Of a stretch of DNA of 64,000 nt, positions 27,280-35,883 are shown piece after piece (positions within the stretch are counted from its first letter, which is position 1; the number at the start of each line of letters is the position of its first letter). The notes under the pieces are model-generated. The model saw only the letters and a list, made by a program, of their open reading frames with translations, was not told the origin of the DNA and did not search any database. This DNA comes from Cyanobium sp. Morenito 9A2 (GTDB taxonomy: Bacteria; Cyanobacteriota; Cyanobacteriia; PCC-6307; Cyanobiaceae), in the NCBI RefSeq assembly GCF_024345575.1, contig NZ_JAGQBJ010000009.1, positions 1-64,000 on the forward strand, read 5' to 3'. Both the position numbers and the translations under genes were made by a program.

Positions 27280-28215
27280 ATGACGGCCTCCGTCGCCCTA
27301 CCCCCCACCGCCCTGCGCCAAGCCCAGGCCCTGCACCAGCCGCGCCGCGGCGAGCCCCAGGCCCGCGTGCCCAAGGGCGCCCACTGGCTCACCATCGGCT
27401 TCATGGTGGTTATCCATGCCCTGGCCCTGGTGGCCCTGCTGCCCCAGTTCTGGAGCGTGCCCGCCGTGGCGAGCTTCCTGGTGCTCTATTGGGTCACCGC
27501 CTGCCTGGGCGTGACCATCGGCTACCACCGCCTGCTCAGCCACCGCTCCTTCCGGGTGCCCCTGTGGCTGGAGCGCTTCTTCGCCACCTGCGGCGCTCTC
27601 AGCTGCCAGCACGGCCCGATCGACTGGTCGGGGCTGCACCGCCACCACCACAAGTTTTCTGATACGGAAGCGGATCACCACAACAGTCACAAAGGCTTCT
27701 GGTGGAGCCACATGGGCTGGATGTTCCACCAGATCCCGGCCATGGCGGCCGTGCCCCGGCTCACGGGCGACCTGGCCCGCGACCCCTATTACCGCTGGCT
27801 GAACAAGAATTTCCTGCTGCTGCAGGTGCCCCTGGGGCTGCTGTTGTTCACCATCGGCACCCTCACAGGCGCCGGCGGCTGGGCCCTGGTCCTCTGGGGC
27901 ATCCCCCTGCGCCTGGTGGTCGTCTACCAATGCACCTGGCTGGTGAACAGCGCCACCCACAAGTGGGGCAAGGTGACCTACGCAAGCGGCGACGGCTCCC
28001 GCAACAACCCCTGGGTGGCGGCGCTCACCTTCGGCGAGGGCTGGCACAACAACCACCACACGTTCCCCCATTCGGCCCGCCACGGCCTCAAGGCCAGCCA
28101 GATCGACCTCACCTGGCTGCACATCCGCGCCCTGCAACGCCTGGGCCTGGCCACCGCGGTGCGCCTGCCGGCCTCTGGCCCCGCCGGCGGGCGGGCCGTC
28201 CGGGCCGTGGCGTAG
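27280..28215 (+). CDS. Acyl-lipid delta-9-type fatty acid desaturase (copy 2)
   Basis: 311 residues with the boxes HRLLSHR, HRHHHKF and HNNHHTF and the same helix pattern as the gene at 25525; the two are clearly paralogues that align end to end. It should desaturate acyl chains of membrane glycolipids at the thylakoid or plasma membrane. A ribosome binding site (CAGGAG at 27265-27270) precedes the ATG at 27280. The short spacer upstream carries the near-palindrome ATACGGATTCGTAC, a possible operator. rplI follows 43 bases downstream. Confidence 0.93.
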   Translation: MTASVALPPTALRQAQALHQPRRGEPQARVPKGAHWLTIGFMVVIHALALVALLPQFWSVPAVASFLVLYWVTACLGVTIGYHRLLSHRSFRVPLWLERFFATCGALSCQHGPIDWSGLHRHHHKFSDTEADHHNSHKGFWWSHMGWMFHQIPAMAAVPRLTGDLARDPYYRWLNKNFLLLQVPLGLLLFTIGTLTGAGGWALVLWGIPLRLVVVYQCTWLVNSATHKWGKVTYASGDGSRNNPWVAALTFGEGWHNNHHTFPHSARHGLKASQIDLTWLHIRALQRLGLATAVRLPASGPAGGRAVRAVA

Positions 28216-28258
28216 GGTTGACAATCGCCTCACCGCAGCACGTTCCGCAGGAAGATCC

Positions 28259-28717
28259 ATGGCCAAGCGCGTATCCGTCGTCCTCAGCGAAGACATCCTG
28301 AGTCTCGGCAAAGACGGCGATCTGGTGGAGGTGGCCCCCGGCTACGCCCGCAACTTCCTGCTCCCCACCGGCAAGGCCCTGGCCGTCACCCCGGCGGTGC
28401 TGCGCCAGGTGGAGCACCGCCGGGCCAAGGAAGCCGAGAAGCAGGCCGCCCTCAAGCAGGCGGCCGTGGATTTCCGCACCGCCCTCGACACCATCGGCCG
28501 CTTCACGGTCAAAAAGCAGACCGGCGGCGACGATGTGCTCTTCGGCACGGTCACCAATGGCGATGTGGCCGAAGCGATCGAAGCGGCCACCAAAAAAGAA
28601 GTGGAGCGCCGCGACATCACCGTTCCCGAAATCCATCGCACCGGCACCTACAAGGTGCAGGTCAAGCTCCACCCCGAAGTGGTCGCCGAAATCAACCTCG
28701 AAGTCGTGAGCCACTAG
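28259..28717 (+). CDS. rplI: 50S ribosomal protein L9
   Basis: 152 residues. The N-terminal domain shows the L9 signature [21 protein letters not shown], and the connecting helix and C-terminal domain are complete. It binds 23S rRNA at the base of the L1 stalk. The neighbouring dnaB is downstream, an order common in bacteria. A strong terminator lies between rplI and dnaB. Confidence 0.98.
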   Translation: MAKRVSVVLSEDILSLGKDGDLVEVAPGYARNFLLPTGKALAVTPAVLRQVEHRRAKEAEKQAALKQAAVDFRTALDTIGRFTVKKQTGGDDVLFGTVTNGDVAEAIEAATKKEVERRDITVPEIHRTGTYKVQVKLHPEVVAEINLEVVSH

Positions 28718-28754
28718 CCCCCAGGCAAGGGCCAAGGTGGGCTCAAGCAACGAG

Positions 28755-28784
28755 GCCGGACCCCCCAGGGGGTTCGGCTTTTTT
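28755..28784 (+). terminator. intrinsic terminator after rplI
   Basis: GCCGGACCC pairs with GGGTTCGGC (28755-28763 and 28770-28778, one G-T pair, further G-C pairs possible in the loop) and is followed by T6. It lies 38 bases after the rplI stop. Confidence 0.88.
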
Positions 28785-28888
28785 GTGGCCAGCGGCACCC
28801 TGGGCGGCGTTCCAGGGTGCCTTGGGATGGAGGGCGATTGGCGTCTGGAGAGACAGGAGCCTCTGCCGGTGGGGCCTAGCTTGGGGCG

Positions 28889-30349
28889 ATGGCGCACGCT
28901 CCCCTCCACGATCCCGACGGTCCCGAACCCTCGGGCGCCAGCGGTTCGGGGACAGGAAACACCCTCACGCCGGCGTTCCGGCGGCGGAACCAGGGCAGCG
29001 ATGAGGCGCGCTTCGAGGCCCTCCCCGATTCGGTGCCGCCCCAGAACCTGGAGGCGGAGGAGGCGGTGCTCGGCGGCATCCTGCTCGACCCCGACGCCCT
29101 CGGCCGCATCGCCGACGTGCTCCAGCCGGAGGCCTTCTATCTCAGCGCCCACCGGGAGATCTACCGCACCGCCCTGATGCTCCACGGCCAGGGCAAACCC
29201 ACGGACCTCACGGCCATGGCCGCCTGGCTGGCGGACACCGGTGCCCTGGAGAAGGTGGGCGGTAGCACCCGGCTGGTGGAACTGGTGGAGCGCACCCTCT
29301 CCACCGCCTCGATCGACCAGGTGGCGCGCCTGGTGATGGACAAATACCTGAGGCGCCAGCTGATCCGCTCCGGCAACGAGGTGATCCGGCTCGGCTTCGA
29401 TCAGAGCAAGCCGATGGAGCAGGTGCTCGATGAGGCCGAGCAACAGATCTTCGCGATCAGCAACGAGAAGCCCTCGGTGGGTCTCACCCCCACCGCCGAG
29501 ATCCTCACCAGCACCTTCAACGAGATCGAGAGCCGCTCCCTGGGCACGGCGGTGGCGGGCCTGCCGGTCAACTTCTACGACCTCGACGCGATCACCCAGG
29601 GGCTGCAGCGCAGCGACCTGATCATCGTCGCCGGCCGGCCGGCGATGGGGAAGACCTCGATCGTGCTCAACATCGCCAAGAACGTCGCCCAGCTGCACCA
29701 GCTGCCCGTCTGCGTGTTCTCCCTGGAGATGAGCAAGGAGCAGCTCACCTACCGGCTGCTGTCGATGGAGGTGGGGATCGAGAGCGGCCGACTGCGCACC
29801 GGGCGCCTGCACCAGGAGGAATGGCCGCTGCTGGGCCAGGGCATCAACACCCTCGGCCAGCTGCCCCTGTTCATCGACGACAAGCCCAACTCGGGCGTGC
29901 TGGAGATGCGCTCGCTCTGCAGACGGCTGATGGCCGAGCAGGGCAAGGAGCTGGGGCTGATCGTGATCGACTACCTGCAGCTGATGGAGGGCTCCAGCCC
30001 CGACAACCGGGTGCAGGAGATCTCGCGGATCACCCGGGGCCTCAAGGCCATGGCCCGGGAGCTCAACGTGCCGGTGATGGCCCTCTCCCAGCTCAGCCGC
30101 GGGGTGGAATCACGCACCAACAAGCGGCCGATGCTCAGCGACCTGCGCGAATCGGGCTCGATCGAGCAGGACGCCGACCTGGTGCTGATGATCTACCGCG
30201 ACGAGTACTACAACCCGGAAACCCCCGACCGGGGCATCACCGAGGTGATCGTGACCAAGCACCGCAACGGACCGGTGGGCACCTGCAAGTTGCTGTTCGA
30301 ACCCCAGTTCACCCGTTTCCGCAACCTGGCCGCCCCCGTGGGGCACTAG
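28889..30349 (+). CDS. dnaB: Replicative DNA helicase DnaB
   Basis: 486 residues. The N-terminal primase-binding domain begins after about 45 unstructured residues (PPQNLEAEEAVLGGILLD). The RecA-like C-terminal domain has Walker A GRPAMGKTS near residue 250, Walker B LIVIDYLQLM and the ALSQLSRGVE and SGSIEQDADLV motifs of DnaB. It unwinds DNA at the replication fork as a hexamer. No intein is present, which is worth noting because many cyanobacterial dnaB genes carry one. The stop overlaps the convergent GST gene stop. Confidence 0.98.
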   Translation: MAHAPLHDPDGPEPSGASGSGTGNTLTPAFRRRNQGSDEARFEALPDSVPPQNLEAEEAVLGGILLDPDALGRIADVLQPEAFYLSAHREIYRTALMLHGQGKPTDLTAMAAWLADTGALEKVGGSTRLVELVERTLSTASIDQVARLVMDKYLRRQLIRSGNEVIRLGFDQSKPMEQVLDEAEQQIFAISNEKPSVGLTPTAEILTSTFNEIESRSLGTAVAGLPVNFYDLDAITQGLQRSDLIIVAGRPAMGKTSIVLNIAKNVAQLHQLPVCVFSLEMSKEQLTYRLLSMEVGIESGRLRTGRLHQEEWPLLGQGINTLGQLPLFIDDKPNSGVLEMRSLCRRLMAEQGKELGLIVIDYLQLMEGSSPDNRVQEISRITRGLKAMARELNVPVMALSQLSRGVESRTNKRPMLSDLRESGSIEQDADLVLMIYRDEYYNPETPDRGITEVIVTKHRNGPVGTCKLLFEPQFTRFRNLAAPVGH

Positions 30350-30975
30350 GGCTCGATGCCGTGCACGGCCAAGGCCGCCTGCACGCCGGGATCCGAGACC
30401 ATGCGGGCGTAGAAGCGATCCACGGCAGGCCAGGGGGCGCGGCCCCCCTCGATCACCCGGCCCACCCAACGCAGCATCGGCACCGCGTAGGCATCCACCA
30501 GGGTGAGCTGCTCGCCCACGAAGGTGGTGCGTTCGCTCAAGTGGGCGTCGAGGGTGGCCAGGTGGCCCTTCACCAACCCCACGGCCGCCGCCTTCACCGC
30601 CGCTTGGGCAGCTTCGGAAGAATCGGTGGTGTAGCGGGCGGGAACGAACAGGGGGAAGAAGGCCGGGTGGAAATCTCCGGTGAAGAAGCATGACCACTGC
30701 AACACCCGGGCCTGGTGGGCCGGTTCAGGCCCACCGAGCAAATCTTCGCGGCCGGCGCTCTGGGCCAGATGCTGCAGCACGGCTCCCGCCTGGGTGATCA
30801 CCTGGCCGTCGTCGAGCTTCAGGGCCGGTACGGCACCGGAGGCATTGATCGCTCGGTAGCTGGCGTCCCGGGGGGCGTTGATCGCCTCGTAGGGCGACCC
30901 GATCCACTCCAGCAGGATGTGGGGAGCGAGGGCGCAGGCGCCGGGGCGGTAGTAGAGCGTGACCACGGCAAACAC
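30346..30975 (-). CDS. Glutathione S-transferase family protein
   Basis: 209 residues. The N-terminal thioredoxin-like domain begins VTLYYRPGACALAPHILLEWIG and contains the glutathione-binding ASGAVPALKLDDGQVITQAGAVL; the C-terminal all-helical domain follows, with the conserved TLVDAYAVPMLRW. The S/C-x-A-L start resembles the beta class. It probably conjugates or reduces electrophiles with glutathione. It is convergent with dnaB, sharing three bases at the stop codons. Confidence 0.92.
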   Translation of the reverse strand: MFAVVTLYYRPGACALAPHILLEWIGSPYEAINAPRDASYRAINASGAVPALKLDDGQVITQAGAVLQHLAQSAGREDLLGGPEPAHQARVLQWSCFFTGDFHPAFFPLFVPARYTTDSSEAAQAAVKAAAVGLVKGHLATLDAHLSERTTFVGEQLTLVDAYAVPMLRWVGRVIEGGRAPWPAVDRFYARMVSDPGVQAALAVHGIEP

Positions 30976-31072
30976 CAGGGGTTGCCCGACCCTAGGGAAG
31001 GGTCCGACGGCGGGGCCGCTGGCTGATGCTCACAGGCGGCTTACGCTCCGGCTCCCTGCGGCTGCCGGTCCC

Positions 31073-31360
31073 ATGCGCCACCTGATCGGATTGGGTCTGA
31101 CCGCCCTGCTCGCGGGCTGCAGCCTGGTGGAAGAAACGAAACGCTCCTTTGACAGAAGCTTTCGCCCCTCGTTCATCAGCTCGTTCGTGACATCCTGCGT
31201 GAAGTCTTCAAGCGGCAAGGTGGATGAGGCCACCTGCCGGTGCATCGCCATGGATCTGGTGGATCACCTCTCGGCGCCTGACTTACTCAATCAAGAGAAG
31301 GTGCTTTCGCGCATCAACGAGACATCGCTCGATCGCTGCCGGCGCCCTGCGCTGAGCTGA
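31073..31360 (+). CDS. Small lipoprotein of unknown function
   Basis: 95 residues. MRHLIGLGLTALLAGCSLVEE is a clear lipoprotein signal with cysteine at residue 16. The mature part has three further cysteines (SFVTSCVKSS, ATCRCIA) and a final one near the C-terminus, and looks like a compact helical domain. No family is recognised. The ATG at 31073 is the only start that gives a signal peptide. It is divergent from the GST gene and convergent with the FecR-CAP gene. Confidence 0.6.
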   Translation: MRHLIGLGLTALLAGCSLVEETKRSFDRSFRPSFISSFVTSCVKSSSGKVDEATCRCIAMDLVDHLSAPDLLNQEKVLSRINETSLDRCRRPALS

Positions 31361-31369
31361 GCCCCCGCC

Positions 31370-32479
31370 TCAGGGGCTGGTCGCCGGCACCCAGAACGTG
31401 CAGAGGGCCCCGGTGCGGCCGCCTTCGCTCAGCTGCAAGCAGGCGGCGTGGCTGGTGCGCGGTCGGTTGAGCAGGATGTCGGTGTGATGGGAGGAGCTCA
31501 GCCAGAGCTTGAGCACGCGTTCGGGGTTCCAGCGGCCGCTGGGCACCGGGCAACCGAGCACCTCACTCACTGGCCGAAAGGATCCACTGGCGGAACGGGC
31601 CTGGAAAGCCTGCCAGGCCCCCAGGTCGTGGTCGCAGCTGCCGCTGGCGATCAACTGCCGCAGCACGGGTTCGGCGTAGGCGCTGTTGGCGCTCGCCAGG
31701 GTGACCGGCAAGGACTGGAACGGGGCGCGGCCACCGCCGGCGCGAGTGCCGTTGACCAGGTCCAGCAGCGGATCACTGGGGGGGACCGCTGCGGTGGGGC
31801 CTGGAGCCGCCGGGATGCTGGAGGCCAGGGAGCGGGTCAGGCGCGCCAGGGCCTCGCCATCGGGCAAGGGCGAGCGGAACCCCTGCACCAAGGGGCCTTC
31901 GAGGATCTCCCGCAGGGCGGCGGCGCTGAGCAGCTGGCGGCTGAGCAGGGCGCCGCTCGCTGAGAGCCGCACCCGTTGGCCCGACTCCACCGCCACCGGC
32001 GGCTCACCTGTGGGGACGCCATCGCGCAGGGATTGCACCGCCACCGTCCCCTCCAGCACGCTGAGCTCCAGCTCACCGAAGGTGAGCAGATCGAGGACGT
32101 AGTTGGTGCCGCGCACACTCAGGCGGCTGGAGCGCGTGCAGGCGTTCTGCTTGCCCGACACCAACACCTGGCCGGCCCCGAGCAGGAAGCAATCGCTGCC
32201 CAGGCGCAGCCTGGAGAAGCGGTTGAGCCGGCCAGCGGCGCCGCTGGAGAAGGCGAGCTGGGCACGGCTGTCGCCTGTGCTCACCTGCTGGGGGCTGTGG
32301 GCCCGCGCCCCCACCCGCACCTGGCGCTCATCGATGGCGACCTGGCGACCATCAAGGATTTCCTGGACGGTTGCTGTTGAAGAGGTTGCTGTTGAAGCGG
32401 GAGCCGTGGAAGGAGCGGCGACGGTGGGGACGGCCCACAGCAACGCGAGAACTGGCACCAGGGCCCGCAGACTCGCCAT
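31370..32479 (-). CDS. Secreted FecR-domain protein fused to a CAP/SCP-like domain
   Basis: 369 residues with a signal peptide (LRALVPVLALLWAVPTVAA). Residues 60-170 resemble a FecR domain (STGDSRAQLAFSSGAAGRLN, SRLSVRGTNYVLDL, LEGTVAV). The C-terminal 120 residues look like the CAP/cysteine-rich secretory fold, with LPVTLASANSAYAEPVLRQL, CDHDLGAW and LKLWLSSSHHTDILLNR near the end. A FecR-CAP fusion in the periplasm or outside is unusual. The start is one base after the cbpM stop on the same strand, so it is the third gene of a cbpA-cbpM-fecR/cap operon. Confidence 0.8.
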   Translation of the reverse strand: MASLRALVPVLALLWAVPTVAAPSTAPASTATSSTATVQEILDGRQVAIDERQVRVGARAHSPQQVSTGDSRAQLAFSSGAAGRLNRFSRLRLGSDCFLLGAGQVLVSGKQNACTRSSRLSVRGTNYVLDLLTFGELELSVLEGTVAVQSLRDGVPTGEPPVAVESGQRVRLSASGALLSRQLLSAAALREILEGPLVQGFRSPLPDGEALARLTRSLASSIPAAPGPTAAVPPSDPLLDLVNGTRAGGGRAPFQSLPVTLASANSAYAEPVLRQLIASGSCDHDLGAWQAFQARSASGSFRPVSEVLGCPVPSGRWNPERVLKLWLSSSHHTDILLNRPRTSHAACLQLSEGGRTGALCTFWVPATSP

Positions 32480-32480
32480 C

Positions 32481-32789
32481 TCAGTGGGGCTGGCTGGCTT
32501 CCAGCACCCGCAGGCGCCGTTCCAGCTGCTCGATGCGCTCCAGGTAGGTGAGCGCCAGGGCCATGCCGGGCGTGTTGAGGCCGAAGTCGTCGCGCAGGCG
32601 GGCGGCGCGGCGGCCCTGGACCACGGTGCGGGAATAGAAGAGGAAGCCCGTGCGGCCGCCGCAGGTTTCGAGCACCCCCAGCTCCACCAGCTCGATCACC
32701 TCGTCGCGCTCGAGGCCCGTGCTCGCCAGCAGGTCGTCGAGCTCGATCGCCTCCTCGGGGCTCGACGGATTCAGGGGACGGTCAGACAT
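32481..32789 (-). CDS. cbpM: CbpM-like chaperone modulator
   Basis: 102 residues from the ATG at 32789. It has the MerR-like helical region LDDLLASTGLERDEVIELVELGVLE, then YSRTVVQGRRAARLRDDFGLNTPGMALALTYLERIEQLERRLRVLE, the pattern of CbpM, the specific inhibitor of the DnaJ-like protein CbpA. The start overlaps the cbpA stop by 8 bases, so production is coupled to the chaperone. It follows cbpA as in Escherichia coli. Confidence 0.85.
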   Translation of the reverse strand: MSDRPLNPSSPEEAIELDDLLASTGLERDEVIELVELGVLETCGGRTGFLFYSRTVVQGRRAARLRDDFGLNTPGMALALTYLERIEQLERRLRVLEASQPH

Positions 32790-33753
32790 GGCTGGGCTCT
32801 CCGGTGAGGTGGGCACGGGGATCGAAGCTGGAGCTGGCGGACAGTTCCTCGAACAGCTGCTTCTCCTTCTCGCTGATCACGCTGGGGGTGACGATCTGGA
32901 GCACGGCGTAGAGGTCGCCGGCCCCCTCGCCGCGCCGGGGCAGACCCTTGCCCGCCAGGCGCAGCTTCTGGCCGCCGCGGGCGCCTGGTTTCACGGTCAG
33001 CTTCAGGCGCCCATCGAGGGTGGGCAGCTCGATCTCGGCGCCGAGCACCGCCTCCCAGGGGGCAAGGGGCACCTGCAGATAAAGATCGTGGCCCGCCACC
33101 TCGAAGCGGGGATGGCGCGCCAGGCGGATGTCGATGTAGAGATCCCCCGGCTTGCCGCCCCCCAGCCCCGGGCCGCCCTTGCCCGGCACGCGCAGGCGCT
33201 CGCCATCGCTGACCCCCTTGGGCACGCGCACCCGGACGGTGTGGGGGCGACGCTGCACCCGGCCGTCGTCCCCCAGCTCGGCGACGCTGAACTCCACGCT
33301 CACCTCGGTGCCCGTGGCGGCGTCTTCGAGGCTGAGGCTGGTGGCGATCTCGAAGTCCTGGCCGCGGCGGGGGGCCCGGCCGCCACCCCCCGGTCGCTGG
33401 GGGCCGCCCGCCCCGCGCTGGGCGCTCCCATGGAAGCCGATGCGCTCGAGCAGCTCGGCCAGGTCGATGTCTTCGCCGGGGGCACCCTGCCAGAAGCGGC
33501 TGTCCCACTCGGCGCTGGGCTGGACGTTCTCGCCCGGACGGTGGCGGCCGAGCTGGTCGTAGGCCTCGCGCTTCTCGGGATCGGAGAGAGTCTCGTTAGC
33601 CTCGCTGATCGCCTTGAAGCGCTCCTCGGCGTCGGGTTCCTTGGAGACATCCGGGTGGTAGCGCCGCGCCAGGCGCCGGTAGGCCTTGCGGATCTCCTCG
33701 GCCGTGGCGCCGCGCTCCACCTCCAGGGCGGCGTAGTAGTCGACGTAGTTCAT
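32782..33753 (-). CDS. cbpA: CbpA-type DnaJ co-chaperone
   Basis: 323 residues. The J domain (1-70) contains the essential HPD in RRYHPDVSKEPDAEERFKAI. A Gly-rich linker (about 110-130) is followed by the two C-terminal substrate-binding domains (VRVRVPKGVSDGERLRV, LAPWEAVLGAEIELPTLDGR). The zinc-finger domain of DnaJ is absent, which fits CbpA/DnaJ-C class co-chaperones of DnaK. It heads an operon with cbpM and the FecR-CAP gene. Confidence 0.94.
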   Translation of the reverse strand: MNYVDYYAALEVERGATAEEIRKAYRRLARRYHPDVSKEPDAEERFKAISEANETLSDPEKREAYDQLGRHRPGENVQPSAEWDSRFWQGAPGEDIDLAELLERIGFHGSAQRGAGGPQRPGGGGRAPRRGQDFEIATSLSLEDAATGTEVSVEFSVAELGDDGRVQRRPHTVRVRVPKGVSDGERLRVPGKGGPGLGGGKPGDLYIDIRLARHPRFEVAGHDLYLQVPLAPWEAVLGAEIELPTLDGRLKLTVKPGARGGQKLRLAGKGLPRRGEGAGDLYAVLQIVTPSVISEKEKQLFEELSASSSFDPRAHLTGEPSHV

Positions 33754-33868
33754 AGCGCCTCAGCCGGGCGCCGGGCCGCCTGGGGAACCTGAATCCACAC
33801 GGCCATGGGGCGGTGGCGGGGGACGCTCCATCTTTGTAGCGCGCTGGGCGGTTGGAAAGTTGGGGCGT

Positions 33869-34176
33869 GGTGGGTAAAGGAGATCGTCAGGGCCTATGCC
33901 CAGCAGCCCATCCCCCGCGAGGCGCGCGCCCAGCAGGCCCGTCTATACATCCATTCCAGGTTCACCAGCAAGCAGCAGCTCTTCCTGGATTTCGTGCTCC
34001 AGCACTACGTGACGATGGGCGTGCAGGAGCTGGCCCAGGACAAGCTCACGCCCTTGCTGTGCCTCCGCTACCAGAACTCCATTGCCGATGCCGTCGCCGA
34101 TCTGGGCAGACCCAAAGTCATCGGCCAGCTTTTTTCAGGCTTCCAGAACTATCTCTATGAGGCCACCGCCCGATGA
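33869..34176 (+). pseudogene. C-terminal remnant of type I restriction endonuclease HsdR
   Basis: The frame ends in FTSKQQLFLDFVLQHYVTMG, VQELAQDKLTPLLCLRYQNS and IADAVADLGRPKVIGQLFSG, which reads like the EcoEI-R C-terminal domain of type I restriction subunits (normally followed by FQKYLY; here FQNYLYEA). Only about 100 of roughly 800-1000 residues remain; no motor or nuclease domain exists upstream, where the cbpA gene starts in the other direction. It should be inactive. Matching remnants of hsdM and hsdS occur at 45.6-46.2 kb. Confidence 0.75.
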
Positions 34177-34265
34177 GGGCTGCTTCGCCAACACCCGGCA
34201 CCGCAAGCAGATCATGCCGACTAGCCCATGCGCCCGTAGTCCCAGAGCACCGGAGAAAGTCGATA

Positions 34266-34742
34266 GTGGCGAAGAACACGATCTGCCTGTGGTGCGACGG
34301 CACAGTGCTCGAGGCGGCAACGTTCTACACCTCAACGTTCCCGGATAGCGAGCTGGGCGCCATCTTCCATGCCCCAAGCGATTATCCCTCCGGGCGGCAG
34401 GGCGATGTGCTGACCGTGTTGTTCACGGTCTCCTGAATCCCTTGCCTGGGCCTCAATGGCGGCTCCGCCTTCCGCCCCAGCGAAGCCTTCTCCTTCCAGA
34501 TCGCCACCGACAACCAGGAGGAAACGGATCGTCTCTGGCACACCATCACGGCGAATGGAGGCCAGGAGAGTGCCTGTGGCTGGTGCAAAGACCGCTGGGG
34601 AGTGTCGTGGTAGATCACCCCACGGGTGCTCACAGCGGCCCTGGCGCATCCTGACCCCAGCGCTGCCCAGCGTGCCTTTGCGGAGATGATGGGGATGACG
34701 AAGATCAACATCGCCACGATCGAAGCCGCCCTCCAGAAATGA
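34266..34742 (+). pseudogene. PhnB-like VOC-fold protein with two nonsense codons
   Basis: The frame from GTG at 34266 reads AKNTICLWCDGTVLEAATFY, then TGA at 34434-34436, then IPCLGLNGGSAFRPSEAFSF, TAG at 34611-34613 and ITPRVLTAALAHPDPSAAQR, ending at 34742. Without the stops it is a full-length 158-codon PhnB/3-demethylubiquinone methyltransferase-like (VOC superfamily) protein. The second stop lies where the family has glutamine (SWQITP), consistent with CAG to TAG; the first replaces a glycine-type position. There is no frameshift. DinB follows 45 bases downstream. Confidence 0.8.
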
Positions 34743-34787
34743 CAGTTTCAGCGACGCGATGGTTGGCCCCGGCATCGAGAAGAGAGC

Positions 34788-35297
34788 ATGATTGACAGCG
34801 ACTACTGCCGATGGATGGCAACGTACAACGCATGGATGAACCGCAAGTTCTACATGGTCTGCGCCTCACTTCCCGAGGCAGACTTATACGCGGATCGTGG
34901 TGCCTTCTTCCAATCCATCTACCTCACGTTGAACCACATCGCCTACGCCGATCTGGCTTTCCTTTCGCGCTTCACAGGCGACCCGGCTGACGCTCCATCG
35001 CTGGGAACCGATCTGTTGGGCAGCTTCGAGGCTTTGCACACCGAACGACAGCGACTTGACGATCGCTTGCTGCACTGGGTTGAGTCGATTTCAACCGACT
35101 GGCTGGCAAGCTCACTGACCTACACCAGCAAGGTCGACGGCCAAGCACGGACCCTGCCCCGTTGGGTGCTGGTCAGCCATCTGTTCCAGCACCAGACCCA
35201 CCATCGCGGACAGGTGACCACCCTGCTCAATCAGCTCGGCCATGACGTGGGCAGCACGGACCTGCCGTTCATGCCGACGTTTCCCAGTGAGGCCTGA
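34788..35297 (+). CDS. DinB family protein
   Basis: 169 residues forming a four-helix bundle of the DinB/YfiT superfamily. The expected metal histidines appear in LNHIAYADLAF and VSHLFQHQTHHRGQVTTLL. These proteins are often thiol-transferases or stress-induced enzymes of unknown substrate. It is downstream of the broken PhnB-like gene on the same strand; PhnB-like and DinB genes sometimes occur together. Confidence 0.88.
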   Translation: MIDSDYCRWMATYNAWMNRKFYMVCASLPEADLYADRGAFFQSIYLTLNHIAYADLAFLSRFTGDPADAPSLGTDLLGSFEALHTERQRLDDRLLHWVESISTDWLASSLTYTSKVDGQARTLPRWVLVSHLFQHQTHHRGQVTTLLNQLGHDVGSTDLPFMPTFPSEA

Positions 35298-35365
35298 GCC
35301 CAGCCGCAAGCGTTGCCCGAACGCTCGGCCGCAGCCTCCGCCATGCTCTTGGTAGGGCTCTCACC

Positions 35366-35836
35366 ATGACGTTCCCCATTCCCTCCGATGTTCAGGCCGC
35401 CTGGGACCGGGGCGACAGGATCGGAGCCCTGCGCACCTTGCGCGAGCGCACGGGCCTGGGCCTCAAGGAAGCCAAGGAGGCCCTGGAATCCGGTGCGGTC
35501 GCGATCCGCCCTGGAACGGCGTTCCTGGGCACGCCGCTCCGCAGGCCCCTGGGGACATCCCTGCCAGCCGCCGTCCACGCCGCCATCGCCCGTGGGGCCA
35601 CGATCGAGGCGATCAAGCTCACCCGCCAAGCCACCGGCCTGGGCTTGAAGGAGGCCAAGGAGGCCGTGGACGCTGCGGCCAGGGGGGCGGAGACAGGAAC
35701 CTCCCGACGCCGGTCCGCGCGCCATGGGGTGTCCGGTGAGACGCCGCCCCAGAACCTCCACTGGTCGGAGCTGGCCCAGGCCCTCGCCCTGGTGATGCTT
35801 GTGCTGCTCGTCGTCCGCAGGCTGCTGGGCCCATGA
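35366..35836 (+). CDS. Membrane protein with two ribosomal L7/L12 C-terminal-like repeats
   Basis: 156 residues. Two copies of the L7/L12 C-terminal motif are visible: RERTGLGLKEAKEALES (about residues 26-42) and RQATGLGLKEAKEAVDA (about 92-108), each preceded by a short helix. A predicted transmembrane helix near the C-terminus (LAQALALVMLVLLVVRRLL) places them on a membrane surface. It is not the ribosomal protein itself. Function is unknown; L7/L12-like domains bind translation factors and other proteins. Confidence 0.75.
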   Translation: MTFPIPSDVQAAWDRGDRIGALRTLRERTGLGLKEAKEALESGAVAIRPGTAFLGTPLRRPLGTSLPAAVHAAIARGATIEAIKLTRQATGLGLKEAKEAVDAAARGAETGTSRRRSARHGVSGETPPQNLHWSELAQALALVMLVLLVVRRLLGP

Positions 35837-35883
35837 GTCCCCCAGCAGGATGGCCCACAGATCCGCCGGCCCTCCCCCTCTCC

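Noticed and set aside
28889-30349. Intein in dnaB
   Set aside because: The helicase domain is continuous through Walker A and the DnaB motifs, with no inserted block.
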